Shown: piece after piece, positions 11,301 through 16,740 of the stretch
Layout: every line of letters begins with the position of its first letter
Numbering within the stretch: the stretch's first letter is position 1
Assembly: GCF_945952055.1 (NCBI RefSeq)
Contig: NZ_CAMFHB010000027.1
Span: 1-64,000 of the forward strand
Source: an uncultured Alsobacter sp.
Lineage (GTDB): Bacteria; Pseudomonadota; Alphaproteobacteria; Rhizobiales; Beijerinckiaceae
DNA: 64,000 nt
Direction of reading: 5' to 3'
Position numbers and translations under genes: made by a program
Notes under the pieces: generated by a model
Told to the model about the DNA's origin: nothing
The model's database searches: none
The model's input: only the letters and a program-made list of their open reading frames with translations

Positions 11301-14132
11301 CTGAGTTTCCCGGGCATCGACGACCGGCAGTTTGCCTTCGCGGATGGCGGCCTGCCCCTTGGGCGGCTCGGCGGCTGGGGTAGGAGCGCGCGCCGCGGGA
11401 TTGTTTTTCCCCGCCGCCTTGGCCCGGCCCTCCGGCGTGAACGGCTTGCCGGTGCGGCCTGGCGCATCCAACCAGCTGCGCAGGTAACCGGTGGAGACCT
11501 CACGGATGCCGCCATTGCGCGCTGGGCCGCTACCGTCGGAGAAGCCACCCTCGTAGATCGCGCGAGCGCCAGCCTCGTTGGCCACGCCCATGACGACCTT
11601 AACTTCGTCGAACTTGCCCGTGTTCGGGTCGAACTGGTCGATCACCCATGCGCGGCCGTTCGGAGGATGGTCGCCGATGTAGACGTCCACCTGGTCGCCG
11701 TCGGCGCCCTTGGTGCCCTTGATCCGCCCGTAGTGGGCCGGCATCTGGGTTTCCCATGCGGCGCCGTCCGCGTCCGTGCCGCGGCGCGTCGAGCCCTTGG
11801 CGTTCTCGATCGCGATGTCGAAGCCGTCGAACTTGAGGTGGCCGTGGGCATAGTTCCCAGCCTCGGCCTGCGCGGGCGTCGGCTCGGGATTCGCGACGGC
11901 CGCTGCGGCGGCCACATCCTCAGGCTTCTCGGCGACGACCGGCGCGGAGCGGGTGCCGGGCACAGGCAGGACGTCGCGCTTGCCGGAATGGCTGGCCGGG
12001 CCGACGACGCCCTCCTTCTCCATGCGGTCCATGAGCGCCGCAGCATCCTCGTACCGCAGCTGCAGCTTGCGCTGGATGTAGGAGGTGGAGGCCTTGCCAT
12101 CGCCCCGGACGATGTCGACGGCCTGCTGGTAGGTGTCGGCCGTGACCGGCTTGGCGAGCGCCGCGTCCGGGTCCGCAGCCTTTGGGGGCGGTGCGCTGGG
12201 GGCCTCGGGAACCGCGACCGGGGACGGACTGGGAGAAAGTGCAGCGTCAGGCTGCAACTCGGGCGGCAGCGTCTCGGCCGGCTTGGTACCGGCCTCGCGC
12301 TCATCGGCCGTGGCCTGCTCGATCTCCTCGCGGTTCATCTCCGCGATCTGCTCCGGCGTGTAGCCGGCGCCGAGCAGCAGCTTCGCCTCGTCGGGGGCGG
12401 CCTGCGACTTCGGCGCGGGCTGAGCCAGGGGCTCCTCGGCGGGAGACGATGGGGCGGCCGGAGAGGGGACGGCTCCCTCCCTTGCCACGGGCGCCGCTTC
12501 TGCCGGGAGACGGACGGCAGGCGCGGCGTTGTCCGCCGGAGCAGCGGGGACGCTGTCGGCGGGCAGGGGGGCAGCAGTCGCCGCCGGCTGCTGGCCGGCG
12601 GGCGCAAGCTCAGGGGGAAGCTCTGGCGGGGGCTCGGGGGCCGGAGCGAGGTTCGGCACGGGGCGGTTGTCCGCGCCCCGCTGCAGGCTCTTGGCGATCG
12701 CCGCGCCGCCGCCGCCCATGAGCGCGCCAGACGCGGCGGCCGTGAGGAACGAGTTCGCCACGTCCTCGGTGATCGGCGTCCGAGGGTCGAGAAGGCCACG
12801 CGACGTGGCGTTCTGGATAACCTGCTGCAGCGCCTCCTGCAGGCCTTCCTCGCCGCCCTGGGCGGCGGCAACGCCGAGGATCCGCGTGAGGCCGCCGTTG
12901 CCAAGCCTCTCGAGCCTCTGGAAGAGGTGCCCGATTGGAAGTGCTTCGGTTGTGCCGGACACAAATCCTGTTGCGAAGGCCGCCCAGCGCTTCCAGTCCT
13001 GGGCCTGCTCGGGGTGGATCTTGTAGTAGTCGTCCACCATGCGCCAGTGCTGCTCGGCCTGCGGCAAGGCGCCGGCCAGCGCCGTAGCGAGCGTGGGGCT
13101 GACCTTGAAGACCTTCCCCGCCACGCCGCCGGTGAGCATGAAGCCCGCGGTCGAGGCGATGCCATCCACGACCTGCTGGCCGAAGTTGCTGGCGAGCGCG
13201 GGGTCCGTGTTGAAGGCGCCATCGACGGCGCGCCGGCGGCGCTCCCAGTAGGCCTCGCGCTTCTTGTCGTTCGCCGCGGTGTCCACGCCGAGGAGCCGGT
13301 CCACCGGCTCGAACACCTTGTCGACGACTCGAGTCGCCGCGGAGCCGGTGTCCGCCAGCTGGTTCCCGATCGTGCGCGGCACCGACTCGACGGCGTTGCG
13401 CAGCGGGTTGACGATGGCCGGCGAGCGCTGGTCCTCCTTCAACTTCGCGTCGCGGGCCTTGTCCAGCGCGTACTGGGCATCCTCGGTGACGGTAGGCTGC
13501 GCGCCCTTGTGGCTGCGCAGCACGGCCAGCTGGTCCTGGGCGAAGGTGTTGCCCTCGGCGGCGGCGCGCTCGAGCCGCCGGATCTTCTCATCTTCCAGCC
13601 TGGATTCGCGCTCGAGATCCGACTGCGCGCCCTCATAGGCCTGCGCCGCTTCCTCGCGCTTCTGCACCTGCTTGTCGTAGGCCGCGTCCGTGTTCATCGT
13701 CGAACGCGGGTCCACGCCGAGGCGGCGGTAGATGTCGTTCAGGACGTTGTTCTTGCCGCCGGGCGCCTGCGGGATCGCCTGCGGGTCGAGGGAGGTCGCG
13801 ATCGGGATGCCGTTCGCGTCCACGTCCTCCGGGCGCAGGTTGCCCTCGATGTCGCGCGGCGTGACGGCCGGAGCCTCGCCGGCGAGAGGCTGCACAGGCG
13901 GGAACTCCTGGGCGCCGATGCCGAGATCCTTGGGCCGCGCCGGCGGCAGCGGGACGTCGGCCGGCCGCGGCGGCATCGGCGGACCTTGCTCCTCGTCGAA
14001 CTGGGCGAAGAAGTTCGCGCGAGGCGGCGGCAGCGGCACGTTCGCGGGCTGAGGAGCCTCGTCTGAGGCCTCGTCGAATTGTGCGAAGAAATTCGAGCGC
14101 GACGGGGGAGCTACTGCGACTCGATCCGGCAT
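2328..14132 (-). CDS. Giant DarB-like polyvalent protein: pyrophosphatase-like, methylase, helicase, metallopeptidase
   Basis: This 3934-residue protein joins several domains. Residues about 13-21 and 39-47 are two near-identical NFFAQFDE motifs in a Pro-rich tail, followed by charged helices and hydrophobic segments (about 330-480). A pyrophosphatase-like domain contains GDQVDVYIGD (about 812). An adenine methylase has EPTAGNGALL (about 1071) and NPPF (1137-1140). A strawberry-notch-type helicase has GDQTGIGKGR (about 1638), DESH (about 1793) and GRVHRTGQ (about 2212). HEAFH (2851-2855) fits a zinc peptidase, and a phage-type C-terminal region (about 3430-3760) ends in coiled coil. P1 DarB has the methylase/helicase pair, is packaged in virions and protects incoming DNA from restriction. 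GGAGG lies seven bases before the ATG. Confidence 0.88.
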   Translation of the reverse strand: MPDRVAVAPPSRSNFFAQFDEASDEAPQPANVPLPPPRANFFAQFDEEQGPPMPPRPADVPLPPARPKDLGIGAQEFPPVQPLAGEAPAVTPRDIEGNLRPEDVDANGIPIATSLDPQAIPQAPGGKNNVLNDIYRRLGVDPRSTMNTDAAYDKQVQKREEAAQAYEGAQSDLERESRLEDEKIRRLERAAAEGNTFAQDQLAVLRSHKGAQPTVTEDAQYALDKARDAKLKEDQRSPAIVNPLRNAVESVPRTIGNQLADTGSAATRVVDKVFEPVDRLLGVDTAANDKKREAYWERRRRAVDGAFNTDPALASNFGQQVVDGIASTAGFMLTGGVAGKVFKVSPTLATALAGALPQAEQHWRMVDDYYKIHPEQAQDWKRWAAFATGFVSGTTEALPIGHLFQRLERLGNGGLTRILGVAAAQGGEEGLQEALQQVIQNATSRGLLDPRTPITEDVANSFLTAAASGALMGGGGAAIAKSLQRGADNRPVPNLAPAPEPPPELPPELAPAGQQPAATAAPLPADSVPAAPADNAAPAVRLPAEAAPVAREGAVPSPAAPSSPAEEPLAQPAPKSQAAPDEAKLLLGAGYTPEQIAEMNREEIEQATADEREAGTKPAETLPPELQPDAALSPSPSPVAVPEAPSAPPPKAADPDAALAKPVTADTYQQAVDIVRGDGKASTSYIQRKLQLRYEDAAALMDRMEKEGVVGPASHSGKRDVLPVPGTRSAPVVAEKPEDVAAAAAVANPEPTPAQAEAGNYAHGHLKFDGFDIAIENAKGSTRRGTDADGAAWETQMPAHYGRIKGTKGADGDQVDVYIGDHPPNGRAWVIDQFDPNTGKFDEVKVVMGVANEAGARAIYEGGFSDGSGPARNGGIREVSTGYLRSWLDAPGRTGKPFTPEGRAKAAGKNNPAARAPTPAAEPPKGQAAIREGKLPVVDARETQRDENVRKLHDQFRPKDKVSGAFFDHLVDGGSFPNILQARKMAKEQAEEDVKKVEEAMELAVVSAAKVVTYGKSEAQAFDALVDLYGRQPNLNTRTSTSVRDQAYSTPIPLAYVAQKLARIGKADFVYEPTAGNGALLFTADPDRVVANELNKSRGDNLEAQGYAVTDYDASAETTRTKIDALNGGPFDVVIGNPPFGTVQENGHPKVFDLNASRAGYQTTQIDHAIVVRTLGLLKTNGRAVFIIGAPAKTANAADSYHGERKRAFFKFLWDYYNVADHFTVGGNLYSRQGTSWPVDVIVIDGRGKTERPLPAVTPPPVLTSWDQVKEKLDGSVREGSGKAPADVAAAGPAGTAVPVPVDSGPAGSGGASGQLSEPANAEGVREPAVQQGSQPEGGAAGEQNGPGQDRPGGSNGPDARAPAKRRPSRVENADEAFDAAFDQLFGEKPAAAPQAAAPAAPAGPRADTRTPGQIVKSAATETAMGLDDALSGLYQLFGGGKTVGSGPVFDEETYAKAKPFFVAAAQHLKNAAKDLVALAKAIMQAMVDKFGDAARDTVQRMRPYIVRFVGDVKDGKIDLTARPQQQEKPQAPQEQEEAPKERKSAPAEKETDKQVTYTARSKHPALGTLMPINMQTAMQTALDKVEAEHGDIDKFVADELGYQPGSKEFLDSFAAEQIDALALALANFKKGAGFIIGDQTGIGKGRVNAGVIRWAIKNGLTPIFVTEKPNLYGDMYRDLSDIKIQNFLGREPRLFMTNVNESVPLDKEALDNLADRDTARQLGQPLLPKTGNFLEGGTSKAKEKLLEQFTAAGKPGDHDVVFTTYNQMQTVKGAETERTKFLKAIAPNAVLIFDESHNAGGQEGKPRVKKGQPPPIPRAQTARDLVNAARAVFYSSATFAKRPSVMDLYSKTDMRLAVDDIEKLAQAIKDGGVPMQQVVSTMLAEAGQYIRRERSFDGVVYDTPVVDVDREKYDEFAGALQEILGFSNYVRGATAEIAETIKAEAESVVGDDSTGEAGAESLNFTSVMHNLIGQYLLAAKADIAADRAIAALKNGEKPVLTVASTLESFLSEFAADNDLKAGSPIAIDFAQLLQRYLERTRQITIKDAYGNKTKHYLTDEELGPAGLDAYHNAKQFIADLDFGDLPVSPIDWIHHRLRKAGYTTAEITGRGMTIQYNATGRGVLKARPASEVKASGRKVNIERFNNEKVDVEIVADGVEREARRGVSSIILNQAGSTGLSLHAKSDYQNRQKRVMIIVQAEANIDTHMQMLGRVHRTGQVVLPRYEQLIANVPAEKRPAAVLQKKMASLNASTTASREGALTGKDVPDFINQYGDIIAKQWLDENSDISRLLGDLDLGEQKKEADPTEDGAMRKLTGRIPLLDLALQEAVYEDLEQRYADLIEQLEATGLNALEAKALDLDAKQQEAVTLREGHGDSPFDGPATLGIYDIKRQGKPVTGAEVLAALARAASSADKANADYYGSLVLSAGTDRRKVAQAIDAINNRIRKASIAQMEDALKAGRAYITEMVNAEETDEKKEAVRQKLTENLNRFDLLMRQLDPGHKVRLTLPDGEVYTGIVMKVDHGGKAKNPLALGTWRATVAVPLNNPMVPISLASLQSGDEDGKIKLEDATFEPLETTLDLFDQLAAGGAREKRIIATGNILAAFSALKGKGQIISFTDNQGRKQPGIMMPAKLKKLTDITDTIGRPLTTAPEVLEFLASKGGGPIFDAGRNLEISGDQWGFSFKAQGAKGKGGKFYLNPDVLQATGRDFVKAGPYMKVEVAAVRAPAVIDALIKAGARFEAPPAKKPKPAGTSQRVIEPAPAPLTAAGEQVQQIVRDIVAQVVGTQNVRLQTPERAFSEDAEATARSGGSGGVGMEISGSVQHFISAKPVLTVALAQGRDAAVDTAFHEAFHVLQGYQAITNEEREILRREHDRMLIAIQRTGRSTTTMTGSEVEAYAFELYASARRANLPTPPGLHIGVRRIFEKLLDIIARIGNKLRGLGYRSADDVFAAAFTGETGARIGTDAQVERRAASPMRGVAYSTFKEATQRDLEAYNRNAGYTPPAPAAARPKSFQESKASAIEKGLRKVQDDFVDLRRYQQDITSQIGPIPEGQDAYNAATLFAGRVPARLEDFKTDHVEPLIKAMVAADVGREELGTGLLARHAVERNAFIKARDPSITAGSGLADDAARAIIADMQASGLWARLQPLFAQVDAMIEADRRVRLAAGLIDQNTYQDWKNRFQSYVPLQGTNAEDEAEADGFKTGWGFDVRGRESQIAFGRYTIPNNPLDNVIAQAQAGIIRAEKNRVDRALLKLVQANPNPDLWRVNERRYKKALNDQGKTVVVQDHSLRSEPNVLGVKVGGKVTYITLKDMQLAEAFRQLPNDASRNAVVRGIGQLTRGYAQLQTGKNLDFFVRNVPRDLQEAVYTLFHENPRLVPSFVTSFPKAIRVALGQESKWLGSRMPAGDRAIFDEWRRNGGQITFTAYRDVNTISEEMRRELGDTDSVTLARLPGLAARAVGRTLYNLFLRWVAAINEGFENSTRLAVYMAARKNGYSPARAARLSREATVNFTRRGQWTTTISAFKMFFNPNVQGNVKTLQMLAGERNATDEQKARTRRARILYGSLVPLGSMIAMWNLAAGGDDEDEKRPGKRRSLYMSIPDYVRDQNIVLIYGTHVVNGKRLPLYVKIPKAFGLGVPITLGEQMVLLSQGQQTIGGAAGATMRSILGVMNPLGSQNPLEAGFWLNQIAPTLMTPGIDMTLNRDWTGRPIVPPTEPWNRGMPHAEQSFSTNSAAAIDTAKWLRDKSGGNVDLYPGHIQYMVGWLTGGAGRFYKGTWDAAQNALAGVPTPMERMPILRQFTGAVDTAAEQDLYYKNRTEAAERFNRVNAAKNALQAGSTDEIVKRDFQEGARDLGLRFSNGRFDRKHSLLGAYDAADKEVKAIRERINEIRRNRTVTIADREKQVADLRNQMDTVMRRTRRAAAAFPAYQNQ
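10019..10312 (-). CDS. Nested 97-aa gene inside the giant gene (overprinted frame)
   Basis: This frame lies on the same strand as the giant gene but is shifted by one base, within the linker between its methylase and helicase. AAGGAG stands seven bases before the ATG. Counting by hand, 81 of 97 codons end in G or C, as in normal genes here, while the giant frame over the same bases has only about 40% G/C endings and reads as a Gly/Ala/Pro/Gln linker. The product is balanced and mostly helical (MDQYEKAAERLRQTLQ, then SILDLLDREELLDSY) with an Arg/Asp-rich second half. I do not recognise it. The composition argues that it is a true protein and that the linker is its overprint. Confidence 0.72.
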   Translation of the reverse strand: MDQYEKAAERLRQTLQPLDPQEQQYQYQSILDLLDREELLDSYPSRRTPREFASQLFSRDRNPKVARLANRMDPDRIGPADPMDLMLGLLPSDGHLA

Positions 14133-14376
14133 CAGCGAACCTCCAGGGGCAGATGTTGCCCTCCGAATGTTCTATTCTCTTGCCCACCTCTATTCGATCC
14201 AAAATCTGTTCTATACGCAAAAATACGCAGTTTTACTATGGTTGTTTACTCAGTTAAACTGTGTCTTGCGGTCGCTTTTGGTGTCCTGTACATTCTACCG
14301 GACTTCTTTTTCGTCTGGCGTTGATCTGGTTTGTCTTTTTGCTATGTACGGCGCCCCGCCGCGATGGAGCTCAGAG
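14133..14376. promoter_or_regulatory. AT-rich divergent promoter region
   Basis: The giant gene and the next gene diverge from this stretch, which is clearly richer in A+T than its surroundings, notably 14167-14340. A possible rightward promoter is TTGCGG (14266-14271), 17 bases, then TACATT (14289-14294), a modest match to sigma-70 consensus. The open frame that continues leftward through this region to 14167 is probably chance. Confidence 0.45.
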
Positions 14377-15261
14377 ATGGGTCGACCCGCAGAACTGCTA
14401 GCACCCGGCCCTATGCGCGGTGACGGTTTCGGCCCGATCGAAACCGGGAGCGGTGCTGAGATCTTCCCTGAAGAACACCTTACGACTTGGCTGGAGTGCC
14501 GTCGGCGTCGATGGTCTGAACTCAAGACGGTTCTACGCTCAATTGACTGGGACGCTATCGGCAAGGCTGCTGGCGTGCCCATCAGGGGTCGTTTCAAGAT
14601 TGCTGTCAGCAGGGCAATCGCCCGCTTTGCAGATCAACGGTTGTATGAGGCCCATCAAATTGAAGTGGCAAAAGTCCGCGATTTTGAAACGGAAATAACA
14701 GCTGCTGCACGTAGGATCGTCGAAGCCCTGAAAAAAATCGCACCTGTCGAATTTGATCCCAAACGAGGGGCCCTACTACACCATACAGCTGAGCGGATAC
14801 TCAAGTCGAGTAGCGGATACAACTTTCCATCGCCTGCGTTGAAGCTCGGGACTTTCGTCAGAACTGCGACAGAGATAACGCAATCTACAGCAGAACCGGT
14901 TGTGCACATCGACCGGCAGAGGGCTTGGTCGAACTTTATCGCGGACTTGGCAAAAGCCTGGAGAACACGGCTCGGACTGGTTCCGACGGCACGGAAAGAT
15001 ACGGCGCTCTGCCAGTCCAGCCCTTTCGTCGAGGCCGTGAAAATCATCAACCGCGGCTTGCCTGCCCAATGGCGCGAACGCCTGCCAAGCGATGGAGGGC
15101 TGGCAACACAAATTGCTGCGGTCCTGCGATCAACGACAGGCCCAGCCAAAGGAGCGTCAGGTGGTGCGCCACCACGGAGTGCCCTTAACACGCTGGGCCA
15201 GACGCAGAGCAACGAGCCGCTACCTTGGTATCGCACCGGGCGAGTTTCGGGAAAATCGTAG
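14377..15261 (+). CDS. Element protein of unknown function
   Basis: I do not recognise this 294-residue protein. It is soluble, with no signal peptide. A helical core (about 55-125: TWLECRRRRWSELKTVL, then ITAAARRIVEALKKIAPVEF) is followed by a mixed middle part and a flexible Gly/Ser/Pro-rich end. GGAG at 14366-14369 stands seven bases before the ATG at 14377; the ATG at 14344 is possible but has no such site. Third codon positions are less G/C-biased than in neighbouring genes, which fits acquired DNA. It is read divergently from the giant gene and toward the regulator and replication genes. Confidence 0.65.
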   Translation: MGRPAELLAPGPMRGDGFGPIETGSGAEIFPEEHLTTWLECRRRRWSELKTVLRSIDWDAIGKAAGVPIRGRFKIAVSRAIARFADQRLYEAHQIEVAKVRDFETEITAAARRIVEALKKIAPVEFDPKRGALLHHTAERILKSSSGYNFPSPALKLGTFVRTATEITQSTAEPVVHIDRQRAWSNFIADLAKAWRTRLGLVPTARKDTALCQSSPFVEAVKIINRGLPAQWRERLPSDGGLATQIAAVLRSTTGPAKGASGGAPPRSALNTLGQTQSNEPLPWYRTGRVSGKS

Positions 15262-15385
15262 GCCTAATTTGTCCGAGATCCGAGTGTCTCGGCTCGCTTA
15301 TTTCGTCGAGCCAACACCAACAAGCCTTTGCGCTTAGCTGATTCGTTCTTCAGCGAAGTGCAGGCTCGATCTCGGAGCTACCGCA

Positions 15386-15634
15386 ATGGATAACGTCTTC
15401 AACAAGCAGTTTTTTTCGATTGCAGAAACGTTCGGTCAGCCGGGCAAGCCGGGCCTGATTCCAGTCAGCCGAGCGACCGGGCACGCGGGCATCAAGTCCG
15501 GCGTATTCCCCAGCCCCGTCAAGATTGGCGGCCGCCGGTTCTTCACCGCCACGCAGCTGCGAGAGATCGTTGCCAAGATCGAACGCGGCGAGCTCGCCCA
15601 GCCGCTGCAGCCCCGCCGCAAGCACGCCGCCTGA
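15386..15634 (+). CDS. AlpA-like small DNA-binding regulator
   Basis: The 82-residue protein ends in a segment typical of AlpA-type (MerR-fold, excisionase-like) proteins: GVFPSPVKIGGRRFFTATQLREI, where the FPxPxKxGxRRxxF pattern forms the DNA-recognition wing and the following helix contacts DNA. Such proteins activate the integrase gene or act as recombination directionality factors on prophages and islands. The N-terminal part (FNKQFFSIAETFGQPGKPG) is divergent. The gene lies upstream of the replication genes and is followed at once by a strong terminator, so it is probably transcribed alone. Confidence 0.75.
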   Translation: MDNVFNKQFFSIAETFGQPGKPGLIPVSRATGHAGIKSGVFPSPVKIGGRRFFTATQLREIVAKIERGELAQPLQPRRKHAA

Positions 15635-15636
15635 GC

Positions 15637-15668
15637 AAAAACCCCGCGCGGTGGCGCGGGGTTCGTTG
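15637..15668 (+). terminator. Rho-independent terminator after the AlpA-like gene
   Basis: A perfect 10-bp stem (AACCCCGCGC at 15640-15649 with GCGCGGGGTT at 15654-15663) closes a four-base loop. It starts within six bases of the stop codon. The stem is preceded by an A-run and followed by CGTTGTG, so the T-tract is short. Confidence 0.8.
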
Positions 15669-15748
15669 TGTGACTGTGTGCTGTGGCAAGCATCTAGCTA
15701 GCACAACCGAATTCACGTCGCCACCGCGGCCCCACTTGGGAGCCGCAA

Positions 15749-15931
15749 ATGCCAATCACGAAGTCTTCAGGCCACCGGCCATTGCGCGCGCAGGACGCCG
15801 GCCTGGCGCCCCACCCTGCCCCTGACGATCCCACCGACAAGTTGACTGCGCACTTGATGCGACGCGGCTTCGCCGCTCCCCTGGCTCGCGCCCTCGCCGA
15901 GCTCGCGCGACCGCTGGAGTCGTGGCGTTGA
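15749..15931 (+). CDS. Small protein leading the replication operon
   Basis: This 60-residue protein has no recognised family. It is rich in Pro, Ala and Leu, with a likely helix near the end (KLTAHLMRRGFAAPLARALAELARPL). GGGAG stands just ahead of the ATG. Its TGA (15929-15931) lies inside the first codons of the next gene (GTG at 15922), an overlap that suggests translational coupling. It may be a leader that controls the amount of the replication protein. Confidence 0.55.
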   Translation: MPITKSSGHRPLRAQDAGLAPHPAPDDPTDKLTAHLMRRGFAAPLARALAELARPLESWR

Positions 15932-16740
15932 ACGCGCGCCAGGTCCTAGGGGCTGCTCACGATGAGGATTTGGGTTCTCTATCCCGGGACCAGTTGCGCG
16001 ACTGGCTCGAAGGCCTCGGTCGCACCTTCTCGACCATCTATCGCGATGTACCGACCCTACTGTCGGCAGCCGAAATCGAGCAGCGGGCAGCCTTTGACGA
16101 ATTGGTCGCGGAAGTTGCCCGGCGGCCCCGGCAGTATCGTGTGGTGCAGCCCGGTGTTGTGCCTGAAGGCGTGCTCGATCTGCGCGACCCGGCTACCCGA
16201 ACGGAACGCCTGGTCGCCTGGCGGACTGCCGTCTTCACAAAGCTGGGTGGGGGCTCACGCGTCGTCCGTATCGCCTGGATCGTCCACGACCTGAACCGCT
16301 ATGGGCGACCGGCCTACATCAGCGATCGCGCCCTGCAGCTGCAAAGCGGAATGAGCCGCGATGCTGTTGAGCGTGCGCTGCAGTTATTGGCTCTGGCTGG
16401 CGCCATCATCCGAGCACACGTCCCAACCAACCGAGGCGGCTTCCGGAGAAACATCTGGCTAGCGGCTCGCATCGCCGAAAGTGACCAACCCGTGGATTTC
16501 ACGGGTGATGTCGACGCACCGGTACCCGCGAAATCGACGGGTACCCCAACCCGTGGATTCCACCGCGGAGAACCCGCGAAATCGACGGGAGCGGAATACT
16601 ACAAGAAGGGGCGTGTCTTTGGGGCCGGCACCTCCAAGGTCGCAAATGCTGCTGCTCTCGACGCCAAGCGGCGAGAGCAGTCAAAGCCCGGTCATGCGTT
16701 TGATCGAACGTGGCTGGGCATTGCGGGGGACGACGAATGA
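15922..16740 (+). CDS. Probable replication initiator with internal iterons
   Basis: The 272-residue protein has an N-terminal helical part, then a winged-helix-like domain (about 95-180: VVRIAWIVHDLNRYGRPAYI, then SDRALQLQSGMSRDAVERALQLLALAGAI), a pattern seen in plasmid and island replication or helix-turn-helix proteins. Its C-terminal part (about 185-240) is spelled by four DNA repeats and is probably disordered. I call it a replication initiator from this fold, the repeats inside the gene, and its coupling to a RecG-like helicase (ATGA overlap at 16737-16740). GTG at 15922 overlaps the preceding gene. It could instead be a transcriptional regulator. Confidence 0.6.
   Translation: MALNARQVLGAAHDEDLGSLSRDQLRDWLEGLGRTFSTIYRDVPTLLSAAEIEQRAAFDELVAEVARRPRQYRVVQPGVVPEGVLDLRDPATRTERLVAWRTAVFTKLGGGSRVVRIAWIVHDLNRYGRPAYISDRALQLQSGMSRDAVERALQLLALAGAIIRAHVPTNRGGFRRNIWLAARIAESDQPVDFTGDVDAPVPAKSTGTPTRGFHRGEPAKSTGAEYYKKGRVFGAGTSKVANAAALDAKRREQSKPGHAFDRTWLGIAGDDE
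16488..16590 (+). repeat. Four iteron-like 19-bp repeats inside the replication gene
   Basis: Copies start at 16488, 16524, 16549 and 16572. The first is a perfect palindrome, ACCCGTG-GATTT-CACGGGT. The second reads ACCCGCGAAATCGACGGGT, the fourth is identical to it except for the last base, and the third diverges at its right end. The third copy lies in a different reading phase from the others, so the similarity is held at the DNA level, as expected for protein-binding iterons of an origin. Confidence 0.7.

Noticed and set aside
11274-14066. A plus-strand open frame of 930 codons opposite the start of the giant gene
   Set aside because: No recognisable motifs, Arg/Gly-rich product and no ribosome site; it mirrors the codon bias of the minus-strand gene.
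14167-14376. An N-terminal extension of the protein at 14377-15261 with membrane-like segments
   Set aside because: The region is A/T-rich promoter DNA between divergent genes, and the best ribosome site stands before the ATG at 14377.
16488-16590. A CRISPR array
   Set aside because: The repeats are short, partly palindromic, unevenly spaced by 4-17 bases, within a coding gene and without cas genes.
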